Shown piece after piece: positions 7,177 to 16,052 of a DNA stretch of 51,276 nucleotides (position 1 is its first letter; each line of letters starts with the position of its first letter). Below the pieces are notes generated by a model. The model ran no database searches. It worked only from the letters and a program-made list of their open reading frames with translations, and had not been told where the DNA came from. Origin of the DNA: Salinimicrobium nanhaiense (lineage in GTDB: Bacteria > Bacteroidota > Bacteroidia > Flavobacteriales > Flavobacteriaceae). A program made the translations under genes and the position numbers. The stretch is taken from the NCBI GenBank assembly GCA_012038135.1, contig JAAVJQ010000019.1:1-51276 (forward strand). Reading direction: 5' to 3'.

Positions 7177-9363
7177 TTAACGGGTAAATAATAACTCCCT
7201 GTACTTGGTCAAGGGCCAGATCTCATCATCGATCAACAGCTCCAGCTTATCACAGTGATAGCGGATCACATCAAAGAAAGGTTTCACTTCGTTGCAGTAG
7301 GCAAAGGCTTTTTCTTCGGCCTCTTCCAGTTTATTTGCCTTTTTACGGGCCTCTATCATATCGGTAATTCCGGAATTGATCTTCTCAATGTGCACAGAAA
7401 TTTCTTTGGTGATCTCAAGCTGTTCCCTGGAGTGTGTTTTAAAGTCATCTCCAAAAATGTCTTTTAATCCACGTACATTCTTGATCAAAATATTCTGATA
7501 ACGAATAGCGGTAGGGATCACGTGGTTACGGGCGATGTCACCAAGAATACGGCTTTCGATCTGCACTCTCATGATATATTCCTCCAGCTGGATCTCGTAA
7601 CGGGCGCCAATCTCCACATCATTCATCACCCCAAGCTCCTTGTACATATCAACAGTTTCCTTTTTTATAAGTGCTTTAAGGGCTTCAGGTGTATTACGGT
7701 TGTTGCTTAGACCTCGTTTTTCGGCTTCTTTTTCCCATTCGTCTGAATATCCATCCCCTTCAAAACGAACATTTTTAGATTCCTTAATGTATTCGCGAAG
7801 GACATTAAAAATGGCATCATCCTTCTTCATTTTTTTGTCTTTTATAAGGCTATCCACCTCCTGTTTAAAATCCCGAAGCTGCTTGGCAACGATGGAGTTC
7901 AAAGCTGTCATAGGTTCTGCACAGTTTGCGCTTGATCCCACGGCGCGGAATTCAAATTTATTACCGGTGAATGCGAAGGAAGAGGTCCTGTTCCTGTCTG
8001 TATTATCAAGTAGAATTTCAGGAATTTTTCCAACAACGTTTAGTTTAAGTTCGGTCTTTTCTGCAGGAGAAAGTTTTCCATCGGTCACCTTTTCCAGCTC
8101 GTCAAGAACTTCAGTTAACTGAGAACCAATAAAAGTGGAAATAATAGCAGGAGGCGCTTCATTGGCACCAAGCCTAAAGTCATTGGAAGCACTTGCAATA
8201 GTCGCTCTTAGCAGTTCCTCGTTATCATGAACAGCTTTTATGGTATTGATAAAAAAGGTCAAAAACTGAAGGTTCTTCATAGGAGTGCTTCCGGGACCTA
8301 AAAGGTTGACTCCGGTGTCTGTACTTAATGACCAGTTGTTATGTTTCCCGCTTCCATTGATGCCTGCGAAAGGTTTTTCATGGAATAATACTACGAAATT
8401 ATGACGCTCTGCCACCTTATGCATTATATCCATAAGCAAAGAGTTATGATCTACAGCCAGGTTAGCTTCTTCAAAGATAGGAGCTAGCTCAAACTGGTTT
8501 GGTGCCACTTCGTTGTGCCGTGTCTTAACCGGAATTCCAAGCAACATGGACTCTTTTTCCAGGTCACGCATATATGCCAGCACGCGCGACGGAATGGAAC
8601 CAAAATAATGATCATCCAATTGCTGACCCTTAGCGGGGGAATGTCCTAACAAGGTTCTTCCCGCAAGCTGAAGATCGGGTCTCGAAGCCGCCAAAGCCGA
8701 GTCAATTAGAAAATATTCCTGCTCCCAGCCTAAGGTCGCCTGAACCTTGCTTACATTTTTGTCAAAATATTTAGCCACCTCTGTGGCGGCATTATCCACG
8801 GCCTGCAGTGCTCTCAAAAGAGGAGTTTTAAAATCGAGCGCATCTCCCGTATAGGAAACAAAAACGCTTGGAATACACAGTGTAGTTCCATAAATAAAAG
8901 CCGGAGAAGTAGGATCCCAGGCCGTATAGCCACGCGCTTCAAAAGTATTTCTTATCCCACCATGTGGAAAGCTGGAAGCATCGGGCTCCTGCTGAACTAA
9001 TTGTCCGCCGCCGAACTTTTCAATTGCAAGTCCATCCCCGATGGTTTCAAAAAAGGCATCATGTTTTTCGGCTGTAGTCCCTGTAAGAGGCTGAAACCAG
9101 TGCGTATAATGTGTAACGCCTTTGGTAATTGCCCATTCTTTCATTCCGGTTGAAATATGATCGGCAATAGAGCGGTCGATCTTTTTCCCGGTGGCATTAG
9201 CTTCCATGACACTTTGAAAGGCCTCTTTAGTTAGGAACTGTCGCATTACACTTTCGGTAAAAACATTTCTACCGAAGAGTTCTGAGCGCCGCTCTTTTTC
9301 TTCAATAAGGATAGGTTTGCGGTTGAGGGTTTCCCTGAGTGCCTGAAATCTTAAAGTTGCCAT
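7177..9363 (-). CDS. glnN: Glutamine synthetase type III
   Basis: A 728-residue GSIII that makes glutamine from glutamate, ammonia and ATP. Landmarks include FGGGQLVQQEPDASSFPHGG near the N-terminal third, LGWEQEYFLID, KTRHNEVAPNQFELAP, and the catalytic-core segment INGSGKHNNWSLST. C-terminal FAYCNEVKPFFDVIRYHCDKLE is family-typical. The ATG at 9361-9363 (MATLRFQALRETLNRKP) matches the family start; a TTG ten codons upstream lies inside the promoter region. It is the main ammonium-assimilation enzyme in many Bacteroidota. Confidence 0.96.
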   Translation of the reverse strand: MATLRFQALRETLNRKPILIEEKERRSELFGRNVFTESVMRQFLTKEAFQSVMEANATGKKIDRSIADHISTGMKEWAITKGVTHYTHWFQPLTGTTAEKHDAFFETIGDGLAIEKFGGGQLVQQEPDASSFPHGGIRNTFEARGYTAWDPTSPAFIYGTTLCIPSVFVSYTGDALDFKTPLLRALQAVDNAATEVAKYFDKNVSKVQATLGWEQEYFLIDSALAASRPDLQLAGRTLLGHSPAKGQQLDDHYFGSIPSRVLAYMRDLEKESMLLGIPVKTRHNEVAPNQFELAPIFEEANLAVDHNSLLMDIMHKVAERHNFVVLFHEKPFAGINGSGKHNNWSLSTDTGVNLLGPGSTPMKNLQFLTFFINTIKAVHDNEELLRATIASASNDFRLGANEAPPAIISTFIGSQLTEVLDELEKVTDGKLSPAEKTELKLNVVGKIPEILLDNTDRNRTSSFAFTGNKFEFRAVGSSANCAEPMTALNSIVAKQLRDFKQEVDSLIKDKKMKKDDAIFNVLREYIKESKNVRFEGDGYSDEWEKEAEKRGLSNNRNTPEALKALIKKETVDMYKELGVMNDVEIGARYEIQLEEYIMRVQIESRILGDIARNHVIPTAIRYQNILIKNVRGLKDIFGDDFKTHSREQLEITKEISVHIEKINSGITDMIEARKKANKLEEAEEKAFAYCNEVKPFFDVIRYHCDKLELLIDDEIWPLTKYRELLFTR

Positions 9364-9390
9364 TAGAAGTTTTTTATGGTTTAACGGCAA

Positions 9391-9433
9391 CAAATATATT
9401 TGTTTTTTTAATACACCCCCTAAAATTTTAGGG
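9391..9433 (-). promoter_or_regulatory. glnN promoter with perfect palindrome
   Basis: The minus strand has TATATTTG (9391-9398), an exact match to the Bacteroidota -7 motif TAnnTTTG, about 30 bp upstream of the glnN ATG. A perfect 16-bp palindrome CCCTAAAATTTTAGGG at 9418-9433 falls where the -33 element should be, consistent with a repressor or activator site. The regulator is unknown. Confidence 0.6.
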
Positions 9434-9478
9434 TATGTTTATTAAAAATTATAGTTTAATTATGAACACCCCCTGTTT

Positions 9479-10426
9479 TTAGCTCAATAGTGCCTGACTC
9501 ACAAAAAAAGCATAAGCTCCTACCAAAAGAAAACCTTTTAGCCTTCCCAGGGAATATTTTGTAGGCAGGTAGGCCAGCGGAATAAGTACAAAGGCAATTC
9601 CGATCATCCAGAAGATATCATTGGTAAGGATCTCATCTGCTTTTACCACCACCGGCTGAATTATGGCCGTGATCCCCAGAACTGAAGCTATATTAAAGAT
9701 GTTAGATCCTATAAGGTTACCCAGCGAAAGCGCTTTTTCCTTTTTCACCGCTGCAATGACCGAAGCGGCAAGTTCGGGAATACTTGTTCCTACTGCGATC
9801 ATGGTAACCGATATTACTCTTTCACTTATTCCAAAGGCCGAAGCGAGATCTACAGCGCCATCCACAAGCAATTCAGATCCAAAGTAAAGAGCCAGCCCAC
9901 CTATAACAAGCCAGAGGATAGTTTTAAAAGTAGAGGCGACTTTAAGATTGGGATCGATCTCTTCTGCCACTTCATCGGGCTTATTGCGGGCACGGCGGAT
10001 GAGGAAGAAGAGATAAAAAATTATAGCTCCCAGGAGAAAGAGCCCCTCCCGGCGGGAAAGCACATCTTCTGAAGAAAGGAAAAAATAGAGTGCCAGGGAA
10101 AAGAGCATCATAATTGGCCAGTTGAACCTTACAAAGTCCCGGTCGATAAGCAAGGGTGAGATCATTGCAGTGATTCCCAGTACCAGTCCAATATTTGCAA
10201 TGTTGGATCCTATAACGTTCCCAAGAGACATGTCTGAATAGCCGCCGAGTGCGGCCTGTAAACTCACCAGTAATTCGGGTGCCGAGGTAGCGAAGGAGAC
10301 CACAGTAAGGCCAATCACCATCCGGGAAAGATCCAGTTTTAGGGAAATTGCAACAGAAGACCGAACCAAAAATTCACCTCCCACGACCAACAAAACAAAA
10401 CCAATAATAATAAAGAGAACGCTCAT
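9479..10426 (-). CDS. CaCA family Na+/Ca2+ exchanger (YrbG-like)
   Basis: A 315-residue inner-membrane antiporter with about ten transmembrane helices. The two inverted alpha repeats are clear: GLTVVSFATSAPELLVSL with GNVIGSNIANIG in the first half, and MIAVGTSIPELAASVIAA with GNLIGSNIFNIA in the second. Each carries the Glu expected to bind cation. A charged cytosolic loop (RRARNKPDEVAEEID) separates the halves. Probable role: Ca2+ extrusion driven by Na+ or H+. It faces the BlaI operon divergently. Confidence 0.92.
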   Translation of the reverse strand: MSVLFIIIGFVLLVVGGEFLVRSSVAISLKLDLSRMVIGLTVVSFATSAPELLVSLQAALGGYSDMSLGNVIGSNIANIGLVLGITAMISPLLIDRDFVRFNWPIMMLFSLALYFFLSSEDVLSRREGLFLLGAIIFYLFFLIRRARNKPDEVAEEIDPNLKVASTFKTILWLVIGGLALYFGSELLVDGAVDLASAFGISERVISVTMIAVGTSIPELAASVIAAVKKEKALSLGNLIGSNIFNIASVLGITAIIQPVVVKADEILTNDIFWMIGIAFVLIPLAYLPTKYSLGRLKGFLLVGAYAFFVSQALLS

Positions 10427-10523
10427 TAAATCTTTTTTTGCGAAGATAGAAGTTTCTCGAAGAATGCGGAGATTTCAGCCTTTTTGGAGGGGTTAATAAA
10501 ATCCTAAAGCCAAAGAGAAAAAA

Positions 10524-10568
10524 ACAACTATAAAAACAGTTGTAAAACGAATTTTATAGTTATGTTTG
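10524..10568 (+). promoter_or_regulatory. Promoter and putative BlaI operator
   Basis: A -33 TTG (10540-10542), an 18-bp spacer and an exact -7 TATGTTTG (10561-10568) precede the blaI-like gene. The near-palindrome ACAACTATAAAAACAGTTGT (10524-10543) overlaps the -33 box, and a further half site (ATAGTT) abuts the -7 box. This is the geometry of an autoregulated BlaI-type operator. Confidence 0.65.
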
Positions 10569-10598
10569 TGTTGACCAAAAGAACATTAAATAGGGAGA

Positions 10599-10958
10599 AT
10601 GGAAAAACTTACCAACAAAGAAGAAGAGATCATGAGGATCTTATGGGATCTCAAAAAGGCTTTTGTTAAAGAGGTCATTGCTGAACTCCCTGATGAAAAC
10701 TTGCACTATAATACGGTGTCAACGATCATCAGAAACCTGGAGGAGAAAGGATACGTGAGTCATAAAGCTTATGGAAAAACACATCAATATTTTCCCGTTG
10801 TGTCAAAAGAAGAATATAGAAAGCAGTTTATGAAACTGGCAACTAATCGGTTTTTCGATAACTCCTATAAAAATGTCGTCTCCTTCTTTGCCAAAGAAGA
10901 GAAGATAAGTGCAGATGAATTGAGAGAGATCCTGGCAATCATTGAAAAGAAGAAATAA
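10599..10958 (+). CDS. BlaI/MecI/CopY-type repressor
   Basis: A 119-residue winged-helix regulator. The N-terminal domain reads TNKEEEIMRILWDLKKAFVKEVIAEL, then the recognition region NTVSTIIRNLEEKGYVSHK; the C-terminal helices (about 75-119) would dimerise. In relatives, cleavage by the partner M56 protease relieves repression. The stop overlaps the start of the M56 gene (TAATG), so the two are translationally coupled. It probably autoregulates through the palindrome upstream. Confidence 0.92.
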   Translation: MEKLTNKEEEIMRILWDLKKAFVKEVIAELPDENLHYNTVSTIIRNLEEKGYVSHKAYGKTHQYFPVVSKEEYRKQFMKLATNRFFDNSYKNVVSFFAKEEKISADELREILAIIEKKK

Positions 10959-13039
10959 TGCAGGAATTGATCACATACCTTCTAAAAAGTGCAGGATTGA
11001 TGAGCCTCTTTTTTGCAGCCTATTTTTTCCTTTTAAAGGATGACACGAACTTTAGAACCAACCGGATTTTCCTGTTTGCCGGAATAATCACTTCCCTCCT
11101 CCTGCCCTTCCTCGAGATCACCCGCACAGTCATCACGGAAACTCCAACTGTACCCCTTTTCCTGGAGAATTTGCCTGTTGCCGGTTCCCCCGCCCCTGTA
11201 GGATCATCCCCAATGGACTGGTGGCAAATAGCCGGGATCACCTACCTCATCGGACTCACTTATTTTCTACTGAAATTTTTATATGAACTCTTTTCTCTTC
11301 TGAAGCTCCTCTACACCCACAAAAGCTACAGGCAAGGAGATTTACATCTTGTTCACAAAGCCGGAAACACACAACCTTTTTCCTTTTTTAAATTCATTGT
11401 CATCGATCCCGCACAACACAGTGAGGTCGAATTAGACCTTATCCTAAAGCACGAGCGGGCACATGTGCGTCAATGGCATTCCCTGGATCAACTTTTAGGT
11501 AGCCTGAGTGTTTATGTTTTTTGGTTCAATCCATTGTGTCGCCTGTACAGAAAAAGCATGGTTCAGAATCTGGAATACCTTGCGGACAAAGAAGTTATTG
11601 CCGCAGAGGTGTCAAAAAAGGAATATCAGAAAACCCTTCTGAAAATTTCGGTTGGTGATTTTCAACCGGCCCTCACCAATCAATTCTACCAATCCTTTAT
11701 AAAAAAACGCATTATGATGCTCAATAAAAACACCCGTCAAAAATCTAATTTTTGGAAGCTAAGTTTCGTGCTTCCCTTTCTTGCTGTCTTCATTTTCTTT
11801 TTCAATGTCAAAACGGTAGCGCAGGAGACTCAGAAAACCAATAATAAAGGTTATGTAACATCTGAAGTTGAAGTTTCAGCAACAATTTCTAAAAAAACAA
11901 CTCCCGAAACGCTTTCCAGCTTTGAAAAGCTTTTTGAAAAGCAGGGAATAACCCTGAAATTTGAAAACGCCAAATATTCTGAAGATCTACTTACTGCGAT
12001 ACAGATTTCTTTTTTTAAACCATCTACCGGGGCATCCGGTAATATAGTACTTAATAATCCTTCGGGAATTGAACCCACCGTTTTCTATACCAATGAAAAG
12101 GAAACGGGATTCAGGTCCGGTGTAGATCCCCATAAGAGTAAGACTCCTGCTTTAGCAGATCTTGGAAAGGAACCCTTATTTTTAATTTCCGGAAAGGAAC
12201 ATTCAGCAAAAAGCTTATTGGGGAAAAAGATCCAGGTAACAGGAAATATGAATGTGCTCAAGCCAAAAGAAGCTAAAGCCCGCTACGGAAACAAAGCTAA
12301 AGATGGCGCAATTATTTTGACCGAAGCTTTAATTGTTGATGATATTAAGGAGGTCCTAAAACATATGGACCTCCAAAAAGGCAACATTAAGAGCAGCTTT
12401 ATTGAAGTTAGGAAAGACTCAGCTCCTGTGCTAATGAGTGCTGATATAAAATATTCAGAGACAACCCCTAACCCCCACCTAAAGCTTTCTGCCGATGATC
12501 TTCAGCCAGAATTTGATGACATTCTTGCGGTTCAGAATGACGGCGCACAAATTTATACCCGGCAGGAAAACAAACCTCTGATCTTTATTGACGGAGTAGA
12601 ACAAAAAGATTTTACTTCGTCTGACGTGGATCCTTCAAAAATTAAATCTATTAATGTACTAAAAGATCATAATGCTATTAAGAAATACGGCGATCGTGCA
12701 AAAGATGGAGCTATCGAGATCCAGCTGAAGTCACAAGAAGAACTGCAGGAGAATGATATAACATTTAAAGAGAAAGTAGAGCCACCTACCTTTAGGATCA
12801 CCAAGGTTACATTTGAAGAATCACCCAGGCTTTCTGTAAGAGATGTAGGCAGTGCAGATCCCGATGCTTCCAAACCTTTATATGTCATTGACGGAAAAGT
12901 AGCAGACGAAGATTTTGATCCCAACTCCATAGCTCCTGAAAATATTGAAGCCGTTACTGTACTTAAAGGAGATAAAGCAACTGCTAAATATGGGGAGAAG
13001 GCGAGGAATGGCGTGATCGAGATCATTATCAAAAAATAA
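10958..13039 (+). CDS. BlaR1-like M56 metallopeptidase with TonB-plug-like modules
   Basis: A 693-residue membrane protein. Hydrophobic helices occur near 5-28, 36-52 and 88-112, with another at about 270-288. The zinc-protease motif HERAH is at 165-169, within the M56 domain. After the last helix comes a long periplasmic part with three related modules ending in KARYGNKAKDGAIILT, KKYGDRAKDGAIEIQL and AKYGEKARNGVIEIII; the last two also carry PLIFIDGVE or PLYVIDGKV. These resemble TonB-receptor plug segments. Probably a sensor that inactivates the upstream repressor in response to an envelope signal; the ligand is unknown. The first module is the most degenerate. Confidence 0.9.
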   Translation: MQELITYLLKSAGLMSLFFAAYFFLLKDDTNFRTNRIFLFAGIITSLLLPFLEITRTVITETPTVPLFLENLPVAGSPAPVGSSPMDWWQIAGITYLIGLTYFLLKFLYELFSLLKLLYTHKSYRQGDLHLVHKAGNTQPFSFFKFIVIDPAQHSEVELDLILKHERAHVRQWHSLDQLLGSLSVYVFWFNPLCRLYRKSMVQNLEYLADKEVIAAEVSKKEYQKTLLKISVGDFQPALTNQFYQSFIKKRIMMLNKNTRQKSNFWKLSFVLPFLAVFIFFFNVKTVAQETQKTNNKGYVTSEVEVSATISKKTTPETLSSFEKLFEKQGITLKFENAKYSEDLLTAIQISFFKPSTGASGNIVLNNPSGIEPTVFYTNEKETGFRSGVDPHKSKTPALADLGKEPLFLISGKEHSAKSLLGKKIQVTGNMNVLKPKEAKARYGNKAKDGAIILTEALIVDDIKEVLKHMDLQKGNIKSSFIEVRKDSAPVLMSADIKYSETTPNPHLKLSADDLQPEFDDILAVQNDGAQIYTRQENKPLIFIDGVEQKDFTSSDVDPSKIKSINVLKDHNAIKKYGDRAKDGAIEIQLKSQEELQENDITFKEKVEPPTFRITKVTFEESPRLSVRDVGSADPDASKPLYVIDGKVADEDFDPNSIAPENIEAVTVLKGDKATAKYGEKARNGVIEIIIKK

Positions 13040-13040
13040 A

Positions 13041-14030
13041 ATGCAGGAAAGATATCTGCTTTTCTTCTTCGGATTCCTGCCGTTCATTGCTGCATCCCAA
13101 ATAACAGGTTCGGTGTATTCAGCAAAAGATTCTGTCGCATTACAGGGCGTTTCAGTTTATTTTGATGGCACCAGCCTGGGAACTGTTTCAGATTCCCAGG
13201 GAAATTTCCGGTTAGAAAATTCCGCAGCAACTGTTCCTCTGGTCATCAGTTACCTGGGATATAAGCACGTACTGATAAAAGATCTCCAAAAAGGGCAGAT
13301 TTTGAGACCTATTTATCTGGAGGAAGCTACAGAACAACTTGCGGCAGTATTTATAGAGCCTGACACCTGGAGCCGGGAAAAAAAGCTGCAGGTTTTTAAG
13401 CGGGAATTCTTTGGTTATACCGCTGAAGCTGCAAAATGCAGAATAAAAAATCCTGAAGTTCTGGAGCTAAGATACAGCCCTTCAAGAAAAATCCTTACCG
13501 CCTATTCCCGGGAACCTCTGCAAATAATAAACCGCCACCTGGGTTATGAGATCACCTATAGCCTTGATTCCTTTGAAGCTCTTTATGACCAGGGCAACAG
13601 CGGCCTTACTTATGTGCAAATGGTAACCTATCAGGGAACCAGTTTCTTTAGAAACCTGCATGATACACCAGGAAAGAAATATCTTAAAAACCGCAGGATT
13701 TCCTATCATGGATCCTCTCTACATTTTATGCGTGCTCTGGCTAAAAAACAACTGGAAGAGAATGGTTTTGAGATTTACTTTGACAGATTCAAAACTGCGC
13801 CTTACAAGCACTTTAAGATCGAACAGGATGAGGAACTAACAGCCATAGAACTTCTTGCAGAAAAGATTAGTATCCTCTATTCCGGAATATTACAGTCAGG
13901 ATTACAAGCAACTTCTCCCTTTCATATAGATCATCTTGGAAATAACAACCCTCCTCTGGCAGTACTATTCAGCGGGGAAATGTCCGAACAGCGTATAGCT
14001 CATTTGCTTCCGTTGGACTATTGGCCTTGA
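13041..14030 (+). CDS. Exported protein with carboxypeptidase-like regulatory domain
   Basis: A 329-residue protein with a short signal peptide (MQERYLLFFFGFLPFIAASQ). Residues 20-95 form a CarboxypepD_reg-like beta-sandwich: ITGSVYSAKDSVALQGVSV, then GTVSDSQGNFRL and PLVISYLGYKHV. The rest is unrecognised but resembles other Bacteroidota proteins in which this domain precedes a beta-rich region. It starts two bases after the M56 stop, so it belongs to the BlaI operon and may act in the same envelope response. Confidence 0.8.
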   Translation: MQERYLLFFFGFLPFIAASQITGSVYSAKDSVALQGVSVYFDGTSLGTVSDSQGNFRLENSAATVPLVISYLGYKHVLIKDLQKGQILRPIYLEEATEQLAAVFIEPDTWSREKKLQVFKREFFGYTAEAAKCRIKNPEVLELRYSPSRKILTAYSREPLQIINRHLGYEITYSLDSFEALYDQGNSGLTYVQMVTYQGTSFFRNLHDTPGKKYLKNRRISYHGSSLHFMRALAKKQLEENGFEIYFDRFKTAPYKHFKIEQDEELTAIELLAEKISILYSGILQSGLQATSPFHIDHLGNNNPPLAVLFSGEMSEQRIAHLLPLDYWP

Positions 14031-14161
14031 CGTTAAAGGCTAAAGCTGTTGGCCTTTCGGTTTCAAAATTCAGGTTCCGGTTCTAAGGTTATGATATGGA
14101 AACTGAATTATGAACCCTGAAAACTATTTTCTTACCTTTATTAGAAACTAACCTACCTCTT

Positions 14162-14311
14162 ATGAAAAAGAAATTTTTCAGGCAGCTTTCCAGACTCAAT
14201 AAAAAAATACTCCCCAGCTACAGCAAAAGACAGCTGGATTTAGCAAAAGCCACAAAATTTCAGAAAGCTGTTATAGGATGGAAGCTTTGGGTCACGAAGA
14301 ATGCGCTTTGA
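14162..14311 (+). CDS. Small basic protein (49 aa)
   Basis: ATG at 14162 opens a 49-codon frame beginning MKKKFFRQLSRLNKKI and ending GWKLWVTKNAL. The protein is very basic, with a helical N-terminus and a C-terminal amphipathic segment. It is preceded by a purine-rich AT leader and follows a typical AT-rich intergenic stretch. It resembles small conserved flavobacterial proteins I have seen near such loci, but no function is known. The short length limits confidence. Confidence 0.6.
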   Translation: MKKKFFRQLSRLNKKILPSYSKRQLDLAKATKFQKAVIGWKLWVTKNAL

Positions 14312-14671
14312 TAGTATTCAGTAGTGAGTTTTAGCAGTTATGAGTTATGCGTTAGGAGTTCAGAAACCGTTGCGGGTTTTGAAAAGATGCGGATTGCGGG
14401 TTCTTCCTCATCCTCTCCCCCGCCCTCTCCAGAGGAGAGGGGGCAGAATTGAAATAATTTTGAATCCTGATTCCTGATTCCGAAATACGCGGCTGCGCCG
14501 CGTTCCCGTTAAACCTCCGTTAAAGTAGGAATTGCAATTCGAAAGCTTTTGTACATTTAATAGATAATCGGCAGTAAAGGCTTCGGAAACCTGAAAAGTT
14601 TTCGCTTTTACTGTGAAAGCACAACCAAAAATTCTAACCAGCAGCCTTAAAGGCTGCACAAACTAACAATT
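14312..14671. repeat. Non-coding gap with hairpins
   Basis: No convincing gene. Holds a perfect hairpin CCCTCTCC (14423-14430) / GGAGAGGG (14434-14441) inside a pyrimidine-rich stretch related to the GCCCC-core hairpins further right, and a perfect palindrome GCAGCCTT-A-AAGGCTGC (14641-14657) just before the small membrane-protein gene. The latter lacks a T-tract and may be a leader hairpin rather than a terminator. Confidence 0.55.
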
Positions 14672-14827
14672 ATGAGAGATTTAGTATGGCTTATTATCGT
14701 TTTACTGATCATTGGATGGTTGATTGGCTATTTTGCCTTTCCTGATCTTGGAAGCATCATTCACATCCTGATCGTGATCGCAGTAATTTTGATCATTTAC
14801 AAACTTTTGACAGGAAGAAGCCTGTAA
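14672..14827 (+). CDS. Small membrane protein (lmo0937/DUF5670-like)
   Basis: 51 residues with two hydrophobic helices: LVWLIIVLLIIGWLIGYFAF and IHILIVIAVILIIYKLL, joined by PDLGS, ending LTGRSL. This is the pattern of the small lmo0937-type membrane proteins, which are often stress-induced in Bacteroidota. Start at ATG 14672 after AACTAACAATT. Function is unknown; it may affect membrane stability. It is monocistronic between repeat tracts. Confidence 0.75.
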   Translation: MRDLVWLIIVLLIIGWLIGYFAFPDLGSIIHILIVIAVILIIYKLLTGRSL

Positions 14828-15296
14828 AGGGAACCTTGCAGGCCATTGAATAGAGGGCCGCTCCATTGAATACCAACAAGAATTTTTTCTAGATCTACCA
14901 GGTTTTGGAATGGTTTAATAATTATTTCTTGTTTGTGTTTGGGGCGGCTTTTCAATTAAATGTGCCGTCAGTTCGAGTGATCCCGAGGACTCGGGATTGT
15001 ATCGAGAACAGAGGCGAAAGAAGGACGAAGTTAGGGAAAGCTTTTAGTTGTTGGCTTTTAGCCTTTGGCTTTAGTAGATATCGTAGTTTCGGATTGCAAA
15101 TCCGCGCCATCGATAATCACTTTTCCCGTTTTACCCCACCCTATCCCAAAGGATCGGGAGGAGCCGGGAAAAGCAGGTAGAAATAACGTATTGCAGAGGC
15201 CTCCTTCTACAGTCTTAACTCTTGGCTCTTGACTCCTGGCACTTGTTTCTCAAAAACAAATTAATCCTTAAACATTAAACCTTAATCATTTAAAAA
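14828..15296. repeat. Intergenic repeat block 1 (family A and B hairpins)
   Basis: No gene is supported. Contents: a family A element (14965-15011, GTTCGAGTGA ... TTGTATCGAGAAC around the core hairpin TCCCGAG-GA-CTCGGGA), a short hairpin CGGATT/AATCCG at 15090-15104, and a family B hairpin (stem CTTTTCCCG 15120-15128 / CGGGAAAAG 15165-15173 around a GTTTTACCCC core). Then comes an A/T-rich leader to the SDR gene. Confidence 0.7.
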
Positions 15297-16052
15297 ATGT
15301 GGAACTTAAAAGGACAAACAGCAATAATCACCGGCGGCTCTAAAGGAATCGGTCGCGCGACGGTTGAAGAATTTTTAAAACTCGGAGCCGAGGTGCTCTA
15401 TACCGGAAGAAATGCCGATGATATCTTGAAAGTAGAAGATGAATTCACTGCCGCAGGACATGCGGTAAAAGGCATAGTTGCCGACGTCACTGTGGCCGAT
15501 GACAGACGTAAGATCTTTAGCTGGGCCGAGAATAACTGGAAAGCAGTAACCATCCTGGTAAACAACGCGGGAATAAACATCCGCAAGAAAGCGATGGACT
15601 TTTCTGAACAGGAATACCGGCAGGTTGTAGAGACTAATCTCATGTCTCCCTTTCTTCTTGCAAGAGAACTTTATCCCTATTTAAAGAAGTCAGGCAACGG
15701 AAAGATCATTAATGTAGCTTCCTCTGCCGCCACTCAGGACGTAGGCACCGGTACACCCTATGCCATGGCCAAAGCCGGACTCCTGCAGCAAACCAGAAGT
15801 CTGGCGGTAGAATGGGCCCGGGATAACATCAGGGTGAATGCCGTCTCTCCCTGGTACACCCGCACTCCGCTGACAGATTCTGTACTACAGGGCGAACGCA
15901 AGGAAATGATCCTTCGCCGCACTCCGCTCAACCGCATCGCCGAACCCGAAGAAATTGCTTCGGTCATTGCATTTTTAGCTATGGACAGATCCTCCTTTAT
16001 CACGGGACAAACCATAGTGGCAGATGGCGGGATGAGTGTCAAGGCGTTGTGA
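15297..16052 (+). CDS. SDR-family oxidoreductase (tropinone-reductase-like)
   Basis: A 251-residue classical short-chain dehydrogenase. The cofactor motif TGGSKGIG is at 12-19, NNAG in ILVNNAGINIRKK near 84-95, a catalytic Ser in NVASSAAT near 141, and Tyr155/Lys159 in the YxxxK motif. An Arg after the first strand (YTGRN) suggests NADPH preference. WARDNIRVNAVSPWYTRTPL is typical of the tropinone-reductase-like subgroup. The substrate is unknown. It is isolated between repeat blocks, so context gives no pathway. Confidence 0.9.
   Translation: MWNLKGQTAIITGGSKGIGRATVEEFLKLGAEVLYTGRNADDILKVEDEFTAAGHAVKGIVADVTVADDRRKIFSWAENNWKAVTILVNNAGINIRKKAMDFSEQEYRQVVETNLMSPFLLARELYPYLKKSGNGKIINVASSAATQDVGTGTPYAMAKAGLLQQTRSLAVEWARDNIRVNAVSPWYTRTPLTDSVLQGERKEMILRRTPLNRIAEPEEIASVIAFLAMDRSSFITGQTIVADGGMSVKAL

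Noticed and set aside
9364..9393. TTG start for glnN
   Set aside because: It overlaps the -7 motif TATATTTG; ATG 9363 gives the family N-terminus.
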